Shown here piece by piece: positions 10,685 through 23,062 of a stretch of DNA of 64,000 nt. Position numbers and translations under genes: made by a program. How positions within the stretch are numbered: the first letter of the stretch is position 1; each line of letters starts with the position of its first letter. The stretch spans positions 17,651,495 through 17,715,494 of the forward strand of contig JAQMRL010000014.1 in the NCBI GenBank assembly GCA_035578175.1, read 5' to 3'. The stretch is from Catonia carolina (taxonomy: Eukaryota > Arthropoda > Insecta > Hemiptera > Achilidae). Under the pieces are notes generated by a model, which searched no databases, was not told the origin of the DNA, and saw only the letters and a program-made list of their open reading frames with translations.

Positions 10685-11500
10685 ATAAAAAACTCTGGTG
10701 TGAAACAGTCACACGACTTTCTCTTACGTATGCAAATACGGAAAAATATCACCTAACATTAGTAACAAAATATTAGAAATAAACAAAAATCATAATATAA
10801 TTTTTAATCATGAGTGAATGATGCAAAATGAAAAGAAACTTAGTTTGGCTTAATAATACAGAAAATCACTCCTTGACGGTAAAATAGGCTCTGTAGAGAA
10901 AAGTGCTTATAAGTAAAAGTTGTAGATATTTTAATTTCCTATAAACTTGATTAGACATACTTTTGTCGTTAAATGCATATACTAAGGCCGAAATTTTAAC
11001 AAAATCGATTTTTTACAGATTTTCATGAAAGAAAGAAACAGAAAATCACCAATTGCCGCTAAACTACGCGGTATACAAAGAAATGTTTGAAATAACAGTT
11101 GTAGGTTTTTAAATTTTCAACGACTTTGTATGATGTATACACACTTTTGCGCTAAAGTGCAAGTTACGGCCTTATCATTAAAATAACCATTTTTTGCTAC
11201 GAGAGCACAGCCTCCCTAAAAAATTTCAGCAGATATGGCGCCTACCCTATCAAGTAGAGCATTAAAAATGTAGTAAATGAGGCGATTTTTAGAAACATCG
11301 CAGGAGCCCTTTTTGAGAAAATCGGAAAACAGTGAAAAATGACACGAATAAAATACTACATGCAGTAGACCGATTTTGATTTAAATGTTCGTGTTGGGTC
11401 CTCTAGTAGTACCTAACTTAAGTTCTAAGTTTCAACTTCGTACGATGTTTTGTTATTGAGATATTTTGTTCACAAATACGCGCGCGCGCGCGCACACACG

Positions 11501-11534
<34 letters not shown>

Positions 11535-11854
11535 AACCAATGCAAAAATAATGTTTTTTGGGTTCAGGTGATCTTTTTTTTGGTTTAACGTCCGACTGTT
11601 TTGCAATTACTGCTAATGCAACCGGTGAACGATGAAATGATTTTTTGTAACGTATGAAAACATGCCGTACCTGAGTGTGATTTGAACCCAAGACCGTATG
11701 ATGAGAGCCGAGCACGTTGCCAAATACGCCAATGCGGCTGACAGGGTTCAGGTGGTCTGAAAACGTGTATATCCCGTGATAACTCGATTTCGAAAAATTG
11801 GCATGAAAATAATTTTGTTTCTATACATTCATATAGTCAAGAGAAAGTAAAAAA
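10685..11854 (-). mobile_element. HINE-A copy with SINE C inside
   Basis: Runs from the GTGTGAAACAGTCACAC hairpin and ACTTTCTCTTACG to the GTCAAGAGAAAGTAAAAA terminus. CG/AC microsatellite at about 11477-11533. SINE C is inserted in the 5' part. Confidence 0.9.
11574..11743 (-). mobile_element. tRNA-derived SINE, family C, in HINE-A
   Basis: Flanked by GGGTTCAGGTGATC (11560-11573) and GGGTTCAGGTGGTC (11744-11757), a 14-bp target duplication with one later change. The B box complement is degenerate (GATTTGAACCC), so this copy is older than the one at 9.7 kb. Confidence 0.85.
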
Positions 11855-12493
11855 TATATATATATCGCTCCCTTCAGTTTGGAATTAAAGAAGTCCGACT
11901 GTATTGAAATCCTGAATCAGTGCATAAATTTAGTTAAAATGATACAGGAACACCCAGTTGTCTAAATTGCAAAATGTAGGGAAAAGTAGGAAAATAGAGT
12001 AAAACTGTATACGATTTAGTTGGAGAAAGCAAGTAGGAGGTTCTAAGAGCAAATAAGGAATGATTTTGTTTAGTTAAGTCGATTGAAACTGCCGTTGCGC
12101 GGCTTGGCGTTCAGCGTCACCGTCTCTCAACATTAGACATGTGTGACAAACCATTAGCTAGTGTTTGCTTTAACAAACGAACTTCCTACAATACACCCCG
12201 CCAGGATACAATATCTTGTATTCAGTATCTTACGAATACAGGATTGTATTCTTACTAAAGCACACAACTAATTTTATGTAGATTTTACATATTTACTTAC
12301 TTACGTACTTACTTACTTACTCATTGCAATAAAACTGTAAAACACTTGTTTCTATCCTTTTAATATTACTTACACGCGCGCTATCTATAATACAAATAAG
12401 AAAGTGGTGCGATAGAACAAACTTTTACGTACTACGATTTCAATTTGTAATGATTTGGAAAAGTATTGGTAACCTTTTGTATATTATGGTAAT
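11855..12493. other. Non-coding sequence with CTTA microsatellite
   Basis: An ACTTACTTACTTAC array lies at about 12294-12330. The stretch near 12190-12260 shows weak internal repetition (ATACAGGATTGTATTC). No gene recognised. Confidence 0.45.
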
Positions 12494-12911
12494 TTTTACT
12501 TTCTCTTGCATGTATGTATTATGCTGTTTTTTTAGGTCAACAGCCGAAAGACTGGTTTGAACCTCTAGAAGTTTCATTAAGTAAAACGAAAAGTGATCTG
12601 GTTTACCATTGCCTTCCTCACAGAGTAAAAGAGTAGCCTATGCTTATCAGCCTGCCAGGTCCTCCAAAAAGCATCTACTTCGCACCGTGAAATGACACTT
12701 TCACTTCATTCACCACAGGGTCTGGCTGTATAATGAAATTCATTACTTTCATAGGAGATAACTCTGAATAGTGTCTTTTAAACCTCTACCTGTATGAATA
12801 TATAGGAAGGAAAGTATTTTTTTCATGTACATTTTTCGAATTTGAGTTTTAACCAGATATACACGTTTTCAGATCACCTAAACCCCAAAAACATGTTTTT
12901 AGCCATTGGTT

Positions 12912-12960
<49 letters not shown>

Positions 12961-13437
12961 ACGAGCGCAGCGCGCGCGCGTGTGTGTGTGTGATAAAATA
13001 TCTCAAGAACGGAACGTTGAACGAAGTTGAAACTTAAAACATAAGTTAGGTACCACTTTATGACCCGACCCGAACATTATCAACCAGAAGTACCTATTAG
13101 TTTATTCGTGTCATTTTTCAATTTTCTCAAAAACGGCTACTATGATTTATTTTAAAATCGCCTCATTTACTACATTTTGTATGCTCTACAAGATAGGATA
13201 GGCACCATGTCTGCTGAAATTTTTAGGGAGGCTGTGCTCTCGTAGAAAAAAATGGGTTTTTATAAGATTATGGGTTTTTAATATGCATTTTAGCGCAAAA
13301 ATGTTTATTTTAAAAGTTGTAGAAAATTAGAAAACCTTCAACTTTTATTTCAAACGTTTATTTGTACAACGCTTAGTTTAGCGATAATTAGTAATTTTGG
13401 TTTTTTTCATGAAAATCTGTAAAAACGGTTTGAAATG
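12494..13437 (+). mobile_element. HINE-A copy, 3' end lost, with SINE B inside
   Basis: 5' end TTTTTACTTTCTCTTGCA at 12494, interrupted by SINE B (12520-12790). GT microsatellite at about 12910-12990. The body continues to ATGAAAATCTGTAAAAACGG, where a SINE D fragment cuts it off. Confidence 0.85.
12520..12790 (-). mobile_element. SINE B, 5' truncated, in HINE-A
   Basis: Reads TTTAGGTCAACAGCCGAAAG through GGTTTACCATTGCCTTCCTC to the CTCTGAATAGTGTC block, lacking the 5' ~130 bp. Flanked by TGTATGTAT (12511-12519) and TGTATGAAT (12791-12799). Confidence 0.8.
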
Positions 13438-13438
13438 G

Positions 13439-13570
13439 TCGACCTGGGACAGTACAAGACTATACCTCATTAACACGTCATACATTACATCCTCATCTCA
13501 TTGAGTCATGGGGTTACTTATTGTTCTGAATTTAATAGATCGCAACGTACATACATTTTAGGGATAAAAA
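13439..13570 (+). mobile_element. SINE D 3' fragment
   Basis: Plus-strand 3' half of SINE D: the CATCTCATTGAGTCATGGGG block to an A-rich tail. The tRNA-like head is missing. Confidence 0.7.
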
Positions 13571-13601
13571 AAATCTTTTAATATGGAACAAGAAAACATA
13601 A

Positions 13602-14239
13602 AAAAAATCTGGTGTGAAACACTCACACAACTTTCTCTTGCCAATGCAAATAATTAACAATATAACCTAACATTAGTAATAAAACATTAGAACAACACAA
13701 AAAACTAACCTCAATAAATATAACGTAGTTTTAATCATGTGAAAGACGCAAAATGAAAATCAACCTGTTTGGCTTAAAAATTCGGAAAATCACTTTTCAC
13801 ACTAAACTAGGCTGTGTAGAGAAAAATGCTTAAATAAAAGTTGCAGATAGTTAATTCCCTATAAATTTTATTATATACATTTTTGTCGTAAAATGCATAA
13901 TAAGGCTGAAATCTTAAAAAAAATCGTAGGAGGCGTTATTGAGAAATTCGCAAAACAGGGAAAAATTACTCGAATAAACTATTACTATCGGTTGACCCAT
14001 TTTGATGAAAATGTTTGTGTCCAGTGTCCTCTAGTAGTATCTAACTTAAGTTTCAAGTTCGTACGATGTTCTGTTCTTAAAATATTTTGTTTACACACAC
14101 ACACACCAATCGCTAATAGCCTTTTTTTGGATACAGGGGGTCTGAAAACGTGTAAATCCGGTGAAACTTCGGTTTTAAAAAATCGACATGAAAACAATAC
14201 TTTCCTTCCTATATATTTATATTGGTAAGAGAAAGTAAT
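13602..14239 (-). mobile_element. HINE-A copy with internal deletion
   Basis: Both termini present (CTGGTGTGAAACACTCACAC; GGTAAGAGAAAGTAATAAGG), but the central several hundred bp are missing. Short AC run at about 14091-14106. Confidence 0.85.
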
Positions 14240-14935
14240 AAGGACATTCTATATGAAAATATTAAAATTGCATAAAACATGAACTTCGGTTGAGTACGAA
14301 ACGATGCAAACTTAATTTCAGTAGAAATTGCAATCTAGATAACCGTTGTACCGTGGAGACGAGATACGAAAATTGTATTACACTTATTCAAATTGCAATC
14401 GGGGCAAAAAATTGCGGAGAGAAAAAAATTAAGAGGGTTAAAAACGTGGAGACAACGTTATGAGAATTGAAGAGGCCACTTAAAACGAATGGAAACGCCA
14501 AACGAGATAACCTGAAATGGATAGAAGACAGACGACAGGTTGGATGAACGGGACGGTTCTTCAATGGAATTACATAGAGATAAAAGTATGAAAACCTCAT
14601 ATTATTATTCTCCTTGTCATCACATCTCTCTCTTTGTAAAAAAAAATGAAATGAAAGTTTTAATAGCGGATATATACGTAGACGACAAACAACACCAAAA
14701 CCGTATTCGTTTACGCCACACAATAATGCGTGGCAAGATATTTATAAATTTCAACTTTTTATTACAATGAAACTTGTGGTTGAAAATAAATAAAAGCTGA
14801 AAGATATATACAATATAATCTAATAGAAAAATCCGTCCGTTGCTTTTATGTAATAAATGTTAAAATTGAAAAACTAATTTCTAGATTCTCCTACACAGAT
14901 AAATATAATATTAAACTCTTATCTTTGTTTGTCCA
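14240..14935. other. Unidentified sequence with two ~100-codon frames
   Basis: Overlapping frames of 111 codons (14723-14388, minus) and 76 codons (14540-14770, plus) show no domain, signal peptide or repeat I recognise. Composition is not clearly coding. Treated as non-genic. Confidence 0.4.
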
Positions 14936-14936
14936 T

Positions 14937-15024
14937 AATAAACTGATAGAGTGTTAAATTCTTTGCACTCGATCTGCTAGTTCCAGGACTACAAAAAAAT
15001 AGTTCGTTTCTTATCGCATGGTTA
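14937..15024 (+). mobile_element. SINE B 5' fragment
   Basis: Carries GAGTGTTAAATTCTTTGCAC and the GTTTCTTATCGCATGGTTA block of the SINE B head, cut off by the MITE that follows. Confidence 0.7.
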
Positions 15025-15453
15025 TACTGGGTGATTCAAAACTATACGGAAATCTCTTGAGATCTCATTCTATAGCTAAATATAAGAAAAAAAGTTCATA
15101 TAAACATATGCCTGAAAACGCTTAGTTAGCGAGTTACGGCTAGCGAAAAATTTCACCTAGAACTCTGTACCCTCGGTGAAGTAAGGCCGTATAAAAATGT
15201 TAAAGGTAGTTACAAAGATACGAATACGATTGTTTCTTATGTTTTTTAATCTGAAAAATTAAATAAAATTGGTTCCGGAGTTGTAAATGCAATACTTTCA
15301 GAGATATCTTACAAAAAACACAAAAATTGGTGCAAAGAAATAACACATTTTTGTGTTTAAAGTAAGATTACTTCCATAAACGGTAAATAAAGGTGTATTT
15401 ATTTAAGAAAAATCCGTAAAAAAATTCCGTATAGTTTTGAATCACCTGGTATA
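15025..15453. mobile_element. mariner-like MITE
   Basis: Terminal inverted repeats of ~26 bp with two mismatches: left ACTGGGTGATTCAAAACTAT, right ATAGTTTTGAATCACCTGGT, each followed outward by TA. About 430 bp, no coding frame. Interior blocks (TTAGCGAGTTACGGCTAGCG) recur at 16285-16610. Confidence 0.85.
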
Positions 15454-15719
15454 ATTATTAGGTGTTTCATAAGAAACGGATCTTACATACTTCAGAAACA
15501 TTTTTTGGATCCAGGAGACTCCAAAAGGAAGTATAGGACATGGCAAGATAAAACTGATAACCAAAAAGTTAATGACAATGATAAATTCATCACTTACCAC
15601 CAAAATTTGTTTCTGCTACTGCTTACTTCAGTAGACTTGTCATGAACCCCTTTGTATCAAATAGTAAACAATATTTGTTTAATCAGAAATACTTTAATTA
15701 AATACTTTTAAACCAAAAA

Positions 15720-16260
15720 CTATTTAGAAAGGAATCCGTGCACACTGTAAAATGTTTCATCAATTAAGTATTGTTTCAGCTTTTTTTTAAAATGACTTAA
15801 ATTGTCACAACTTTTTAAACCTTGTGGCAATTTATTGATGTATTTTCTACCTGCATAAGTTGGTTTTTGTTCAAACAATTTAGTGTTGTGATTAGTAACA
15901 TAAAAATCGATTCTGTTTCTTGTGTAGTGGTTGTGAACATCTAAATTCTGTAAAAAGGTATTTTGCTTTACGTACATTATTACTTCAAAAATGTACAAAG
16001 AAGGAACTGTAAGCAATTGCAGCTCTTTAAATAGTGATTTGCATGAGGTAAGGTGGTTGACTCCCATCATACACTTGACAGCTTTTTTCTGTATTTTAAA
16101 AACTCTTTCCATGTTACACTTTGATGAATTACCGCATACTAATATGGCATACCTGATTATGAGATAAAATTAAACCAAGATAAGCTGCTATTAGCAATTT
16201 TTTATCATTTAATCTGTTAATTTGTTTTAATGCAAATACCCCGGATGATAATGTATTTTA
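15720..16260 (-). pseudogene. LINE ORF2 C-terminal fragment
   Basis: A 130-residue frame (16112-15720) has the pattern found after the reverse transcriptase of jockey/CR1-like LINEs: KIQKKAVKCMMG, SCKSLFKELQLLTVPSLYIFE, HNHYTRNRIDF, YAGRKYINKLP and a final FKKKLKQYLIDETFYSVHGFL. The catalytic RT domain is absent. Weak upstream similarity to the thumb region extends to ~16260. Confidence 0.7.
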
Positions 16261-16284
16261 CCACAAATTTGATCGGTATAATAA

Positions 16285-16610
16285 TCCCAACTGATTATAC
16301 AGCTAAAAATAAGAAAAAAGTTACCAATAAACATGGGTCCGAAAACTATTCTTTAGCGAGTTACAGCTAGCGAAAGATTTCACCTGGAATTCAGTTGCCC
16401 TGTGAGATTAATTCATACTTAATTTTTTAGGGCATTAATTAAGGTTGGTAATTTAACAGGTTATATGAAAAATTAGCTGAAAAATCGAATAAAACCTGTC
16501 CGACGTCTGTAAGAACAGTCATTTCTGAGATATATCTGACAAAATACGCAAAATTAGATCACGAGAAACATGTCTTTCTCAGGCTTTAAGTAGATTAACT
16601 TTGATAAATT
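16285..16610. mobile_element. Relic related to the 15-kb MITE
   Basis: Shares the block TTAGCGAGTTACAGCTAGCG followed by AAGATTTCACCTGGAATTC with the MITE at 15025-15453. Its terminal repeats are lost. Confidence 0.55.
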
Positions 16611-16635
16611 GGTAACAAACATGTAAACATTTTAA

Positions 16636-17077
16636 ACAAAACTTTTAGAAAACTTGTAGTTTTTAAATTTTCTAAAACTTTTATTATAATTATATATTTT
16701 TGCGCTAAAATGCATAACTATTAAAGTCGCAATCTTAAAAAACCAATTTTTTTTACGAAAAAACAGCTTCCCCAAGAATTTCAGCAGACATGGCGCCTAT
16801 CATATCTTGTAGAGCATAAAAAATGTAGTAAATGAGACGATTTTTAAAAAATCGTAGAGCCGTTTTTGAGAAAATTGCAAAACAGTGAAAAATGGCACGA
16901 ATAAACTACTACTTCCGGTTGACGAAATTTGATGAAAATTTTCCTGTTGGGTCCGGTAGTAGTATCTAACTTAAGTTTTAAGTTCGTAAGATGTTCTTGA
17001 GATATAATTTCCACACACACACACACACGCGCGCGCGCGCACACACACACGCACGCACGCACACACACGCGCGCGCG

Positions 17078-17123
<46 letters not shown>

Positions 17124-17259
17124 AAATGCTAAAAACATGTTTTTGGGTTAAGGGGGTTTGAAAACGTGTAGATCCGGTGAAAACTCGATTTCGAAAAATC
17201 TACATGAAAACAATACATTCCTTCCTATATATTCATGATGTGCAAGAGAAAATAAAAAA
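16636..17259 (-). mobile_element. HINE-A copy, 3' end missing
   Basis: Body from the TTTGCGCTAAAATGCATA block to the terminus TGCAAGAGAAAATAAAAAAA. Mixed AC/CG microsatellite at about 17012-17122. Confidence 0.85.
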
Positions 17260-18645
17260 AGATTGAATACGTGGTATAGGAAATAAAAAATAATATTGTG
17301 AAAATTAAACAAACTAATAAAACGTAATAAACAGAACAAATTTCATACAACTGATTAATTGATTTAAGGACTTACTTAGAGAACACAAGCAAAATACTCG
17401 ATTAAACGAACGAATGATGGCAACCCTAATGTAAAATAATGCATGTAAATGAGGACTATAGTAAAACGAACTTCCAGAAATATCTAAACTAACTTTCCTA
17501 CGTTTAAGTGGACATATACATGGAAAGATCTTAATTATTCGATAATACATGTTACGGAAAACTGGATTAGTGGAGAACGAATTAGTGAAGCTCTAATACA
17601 ATTTAATACATTACACACACACACAAAACGTAAACACCATGGTATGAGATAATCATTGCTACAAGACTACATGGATGAGCACTTAGCTAAGGTGATAGTT
17701 AATTTCTATTCCTGTACGGTAGAAATTTTACAAGATACGTCATTTACAGTAAATATTTTAAGCCAAACCTCTATTGCAATGTGTACCAACAACTTTACTT
17801 ATAAATAAGACATGAAATACACATTTAAGAATTCATTTTGGTTTATTAACAGAATTGACATACTGTCTGACAAGTTCGAAATAGGATTCCCTCCCTTCCG
17901 CACTTCATCAAAGCCACCTAGCAATACGCACTGTCCCAAAAACATTAGCTCGGATAGTCAGCCTACTAGTACAGCTCATTACTACAACAGTATTTTATAT
18001 TCATACTTACTATTACTTTATTATTTATTATTATTTGCACTTATTTAACCTGTACCTGTTTAAATCGCAATTATATACTTACACTGTATTTGTTCAATCG
18101 AAACGAATTTATCTGAATATAGAACAACCGATCAAACCCAAAGCATAATAAAACTGCACTGACTACAAAACCAATATTGCACGATCGCTAACACTGTAGA
18201 ACTGAAGTAAAAGCATAGTTTGAGCTGCACTCAAGTAAATAAGGAATAATGCTTCCTCCATTTAATTAAATCGTATCAATTATTTAGATTTACAGTCAAC
18301 ATTATAAATTAAGAACTTGCTGTGTTATATATATTATAACTACACTACCTAATAGTAAACAAAAATAATCGAAACACTAATGACTTTCTGCTGGTGGTCA
18401 CATAATCTGTAAAAAATGTTATCGTAATGTTATAGGTAGAATCTAGTATAAGCGATATTCATATAATTTGCTCATTTGTGTTGGGCGTACCGAGGTAGTT
18501 GATCCGGCACGTAGAGCGAACGGGAATGGAAGAAGTGGGGAAGGGAGGGAATAATATTTCGATCGTTGTCAAGCAGTACAACCCACCGTAGACGCAAATA
18601 ACCGAACTATTAACACGACTTAAAAATAAACTTAAAAAAAAAATC
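17260..18645. other. 1.4 kb without recognised features
   Basis: AT-rich. Frames of 60-80 codons (17550-17314 minus, 17812-18048 plus) have no recognisable domain. Confidence 0.5.
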
Positions 18646-18718
18646 AAAATATCTGGTGTGAAACATAGGTACACACACGACTTTCTCTTGCCAATACAAA
18701 TAAATAAAAACAGTAAAA
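18646..18718 (-). mobile_element. HINE-A 3' tip
   Basis: CTGGTGTGAAACATAGGTAC, an expanded hairpin, then ACTTTCTCTTGCCAATACAA. Only the last ~70 bp of an element remain. Confidence 0.7.
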
Positions 18719-18758
18719 ATCCGTTTAATAAGACAACGCGTTTCGTGGTTGTGACAAT

Positions 18759-19198
18759 GTTTACTTTTTCTTGCCTATATGAATATAAATAAAAAAGTAC
18801 TATTTTCAGATCGATTTTTCGTAATCGAGTTTTCACCGGATATACACGTTTTCAGACCCCCTGAACTCAAAAAACATGTTTTTAGCGATAGGTCTGTGTG
18901 TGTGTGTGTAAACAAAATATCTCGAAAAACCAAACATTGTTTGAAGTTGAAACTTGAAACTTAAGTTATGTATTACTAGAGAACCTAACACGAACATTTT
19001 TATTAAATTCGGTCAACAGGAAGTAGTAGTTTATTCATTATTTTTAAGCCAAAGAGATTGATTTTCATTTTTTATCAACAACTCATGATTAAAATTAGGT
19101 TATGCTTTCCATTTTACATTGTTTACTAATGATTAAACATAAGTTAAATGAGTCATTATTTACATTGGCAACAGATAGTCGTGTAACAAGATTTTTTT
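18759..19198 (+). mobile_element. HINE-A copy with large internal deletion
   Basis: 5' end TTACTTTTTCTTGCCTATAT, short GT run at 18894-18908, and a jump from the GTAGTTTATTCATTA block to the 3' region, ending TTGGCAACAGATAGTCGTG. Confidence 0.85.
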
Positions 19199-19273
19199 CT
19201 CTCTAGGTAATCTGTATGAATCTTTTATCTCTTCTCAAGTATTTGTTTGAAGCCATGAACTTTTGATTAATAA

Positions 19274-19423
19274 ATTTTACTTCTTTCTCTCGCCTATATG
19301 AATAATTATATGGAAAGGAAAGTATTGCTTACATGTCGATTTTTCGAAATCGAGTTTTCACCAGATACACACGTTTTCAGACCTCCTGAACTCAAAAACA
19401 TGTTTTTAGCGATTGGTCTGTGT

Positions 19424-19462
<39 letters not shown>

Positions 19463-20003
19463 CGCGCGCGCGCGTGCGTGTGTGTGTGAACAGATTATCT
19501 CTTAAACGAAACATTGTACGAGCTTGAAACTTGAAACTCAAGTTAGATACTACTACCGGACCTGAGAACATTTTATCAAAATCGGTCAACCGGAAGTAGA
19601 AATTTATTCGTGTAATTTTTCACTGTTTTGAAATTTTCTCAAAAACGGTTCCTACGATTTTTTTTTTAAATTGCCTCATTTACTAAATTTTTCTGCTCTA
19701 CAAGAAAGGTAGGAACCATTTCTGCTGAAATTCTTGGGAAGACTATTTTCTCGTAAACTTCTTTTTGAAGATTGCGGCTTTATTATGCATTTTAGCGCAA
19801 AAACGTGTCATAATAAAACGTCTAGAGAATTTAAAATCCTACAATTTTTTTACAAACAGTTTTTTGCAGAACGCTTAGTTTAGCGATAATTAGCAATTTT
19901 CTGTTTCTTTTTCACGAAAATGTGTAAAAAAATCGATTTTTTTTAAAGATTTCAGCCTTAGTATGCATTTTACAACAAAAGTAGCCTATATACAATATAT
20001 GTG
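19274..20003 (+). mobile_element. HINE-A copy, 3' truncated
   Basis: 5' end TTTTACTTCTTTCTCTCGCC, GT/GC microsatellite at about 19418-19488, and body to TATGCATTTTACAACAAAAG. The 3' ~250 bp are missing. Confidence 0.85.
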
Positions 20004-20505
20004 ATCTGGAATCCGAAAATGGACCTATTGTCGAAAACTTTGTAATTTGAGCTATTAAATTTTTTAAATTTAGCAATGAATTCTGACCACAATTACATGC
20101 AAATTTCAGACTTTTCTCTCAAAAGTTGTGTAAGTTACGGCAGCTTAAGTTTTTGATCAAAAAAATTGGTGTTAAATGCATTTTTTAACTATTACATCAT
20201 ACTTTTCTAAATTTTAAACTATAAGAATAAGTTAGGCTACACATAGAAATTATACTAAATGTTTAAAAAAAAATGTTTATGTTTGACAATGCTGAACGTT
20301 CTATTGAATGAGTGCCTTCTCTTTTATTTAGTAATTCAGCGATTGAGTCTGGTAGCTTTGACTCGGGCTCAAACCCAATGGAAGGTCTCAGAATTCTTCT
20401 TTACCAAATACCCCGACATTTTTGAGTACATATTTTATTGCGTAGTCATTCCTACAGGAGTAATTACGAGTACATTGAAAGTACAAACGGACAAAGTAAA
20501 CTACA
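20004..20505. other. Unidentified sequence
   Basis: An 86-codon frame at 20259-20519 runs into the next HINE-A and has no recognised domain. Nothing else supported. Confidence 0.4.
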
Positions 20506-21423
20506 AAAATCTGGTGTGAAATACTCACACAACTTTCTCTGGCCAGTGCAAATAATTAAAAATAAACCTAACATTAGTAATAAAACATTAGAAATAAACA
20601 AAAAACTAACCTCAAAAACACAACCTTATTTTAATCATGAGTAAAAGACGCAAAATGAAAATCGACCTCAGTTTGACTTAAAAATACGGAAAATCACTCT
20701 TTCTCACTAAACTAGGCTCCGTGAAGAAAAATGCTTTCAATAAAAGTTGTAGATCTTTAAATTTCCTATAAATTTAATTATTAACACTTTTGTCGTAAAA
20801 TGCATACTAAGGCCGAAATCTTTAAAAAATCAATTTTTCACACATTTTCGTGAGAAGAAAACAGAAAATCGCAAATTACCGCTAAACTAAGCGTTATACA
20901 AAAAATTGTTTGAAATAAAAGTTGTAGGATTTTAAATTCTCTACAACTTTTATAATATAAATTGTTGCGCTAAAATGCATATTAAAGCCGTAATCTTAAA
21001 AAAAAACGTTAAAAAAAACGCCTACCCTATCTTGTAGAGAATAAAAATTTGAGTAAACCAGGCAATTTTAAAAAATAGTAGGACCAGTTTTTGAGAAAAT
21101 CGCAAAAACGTGAAAAATTACACGAATAAACTATTACTTCCGGGTGACCGATTTTGATGAAAATGTTTGTGTCGGGTCCGGTAGTGGTATGTAACTTAGG
21201 TTTCAAGTTTCAAGTTCGTACGATGTTCCGTTCTAGAGATATTCTGTTCACACACACACGCACGCACACGCCACACACACACACACACCAATCGCTAAAA
21301 ACATGTTTTTTTGGGTTCAGGGGATTTGAAAACTTATAGATCCGGTGAAAACTCGATTTCAAAAAATCGACATGAAAACAATACTTTTCTTTCTATATTC
21401 ATATAGGCAAGAGAAAGTAAAAA
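20506..21423 (-). mobile_element. HINE-A copy, full length (918 bp)
   Basis: A good reference copy: 3' hairpin GTGTGAAATACTCACAC, subterminal ACTTTCTCTGGCC, internal hairpin near 20926-20962, short AC microsatellite at about 21250-21289 and terminus GGCAAGAGAAAGTAAAAA. Confidence 0.9.
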
Positions 21424-21514
21424 TCTACAAAGAGAATCCAAATATCGATCCTAACAACTCAGTTTTCTTCCGACAAGAGGTCCCTTTTCTCGTTCCACGT
21501 CACATATTAAAATT

Positions 21515-21770
21515 AAAGGAAATTAAAATATCTACAACTTTTATTTATAACAGTTTTTTGCTACAGAGCCCAGTTTAGTGTGAAGGAGAGATTTTTCGTA
21601 TTTTTAAGCCAAACTGAGGTTGATTTTCATTTTGCTTCTTTCAGGCATGATTAATATTAGGTTAGTTTTTGTTTATTTCTAACGTTTTATTACTAATATT
21701 AGGTTATATTGTCCATTATTTGCATTGGCAATAAAAAGTCGTGTGAGTGTTTCACACCATATTTTAAAAA
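21515..21770 (+). mobile_element. HINE-A 3' fragment
   Basis: Contains TCTACAACTTTTATTTATAA, AAACTGAGGTTGATTTTC and the 3' end GTCGTGTGAGTGTTTCACAC. Confidence 0.8.
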
Positions 21771-22865
21771 ATATTCAGTTCATTAATTTACATTTTTAGG
21801 GTGTTTTTTTTATGGAACACAGTATTTCTCGTGTTCCAGTTTACAATATTTATATCGAGATAAGTTAATATTTATTAATTTTAATAAAATTATTTTCAAT
21901 TTATAAATGTATGTAGCGCAATAAAATTTAATTAATAAAAAAATAATTTATTATAGTTCTTGAAGAACAAAATTTTATTTAAATATAACACAAAGTTTAT
22001 TTAAAATTTATTTATAATATAATTTAATTAATAAATTCATTTTATTGAAAAGCAAATATAATTGTATAAAAATAAATTGGAAAAGAAACAACATTGTTTT
22101 TGACATTAAAATTAACGGAAAATGTTTATGTCAACATATAAATATTTATTAAACTAATACTATTTTAATTAAAGTTTTTTTTTAGTTTGCATTTGTTTTT
22201 TTAATAATATTCCAGTTAGTGTTTGCAACGCTCCGATATAAATTTTAATTTAACTTTGAAACAAGTACATGTTTCTGACTATCATATGTATTTACATTTT
22301 TATGAATTCTTTAATAAATAAAATTTATTATTTAACATTTAAAAGGGTTCTCTGTTTTTCTCTTAAAATCCTTACTTATTATTGATATGACCTACTTTTC
22401 CGTTAATAAATTACAGGATATGTTCGGTAATTGGTAATTCGTTTGCTGGCATTACTCCCATCACCTCCCCCACGATTGGTCGCCCGAAAGCGTAGACCCG
22501 GAGGCCGTTCCGTAGAACTCTTATGCACCGTGACTGGCGACTGTCAAAAACCTAATTTTTACTATAAAACTAAAATATCGAGAGCAAGGGTGGACCTGGT
22601 CGGGAAACCAGGGGGACGCGTGTACTTGCTCTCTTGTCGGAGAAGCCTCTTGACGCACAAGGCGCCCGTCATTATGAACATTAAACTAGAAAGATCGGTG
22701 CTAACAGTTCTAAAAGACGCATCAGTGTGCATGCGTGACTGCTTTAATTTCAGTACAATAAACACAACAACTTATACTATACTTTAGAGCATATATATAT
22801 AGTTTATAGCGGAACCTTTTGTAGGTTAACTGTACGAATATAACTATTTGTTACCGTACACAGAA
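21771..22865. other. AT-rich stretch, then a GC-richer segment of unknown origin
   Basis: 21771-22430 is very AT-rich. 22431-22787 holds a 118-codon frame with no domain recognised, overlapped by a minus-strand frame. It may be the 5' region of the transposase relic that follows. Confidence 0.35.
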
Positions 22866-23062
22866 ATGTCAGTTTTTGGAAAACGTGGTCGAACTATTAA
22901 CAGTGCTGAACGAAATCTAATATGCAATGTAATAAAATGCTGAGAAGTTAAAGCTAAACGAAAATGCCTTTTCCTGCCCCTTAACAAAAGCCGAGATCGA
23001 GTGGCTAACTATTGTGATGTTTTTCTTTCCACAATTCGAAAAATAAAGAAGGAAATTAAAGA
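22866..23062 (+). pseudogene. Transposase N-terminal HTH relic
   Basis: From the ATG at 22866 the frame reads MSVFGKRGRTINSAERNLIC, meets a TGA after IKC, and continues in frame with a putative second helix through LLLPLNK-like FLPLNKSRDRV and STIRKIKKEIK. This spacing resembles N-terminal helix-turn-helix domains of insect Tc1-like transposases, similar in layout to the frame at 55223-54933. The catalytic part is not recognisable downstream. Confidence 0.5.

Noticed and set aside
14388..14770. Possible small host genes on both strands
   Set aside because: Overlapping antisense frames of ~76-111 codons without domains, in DNA with no coding signature.
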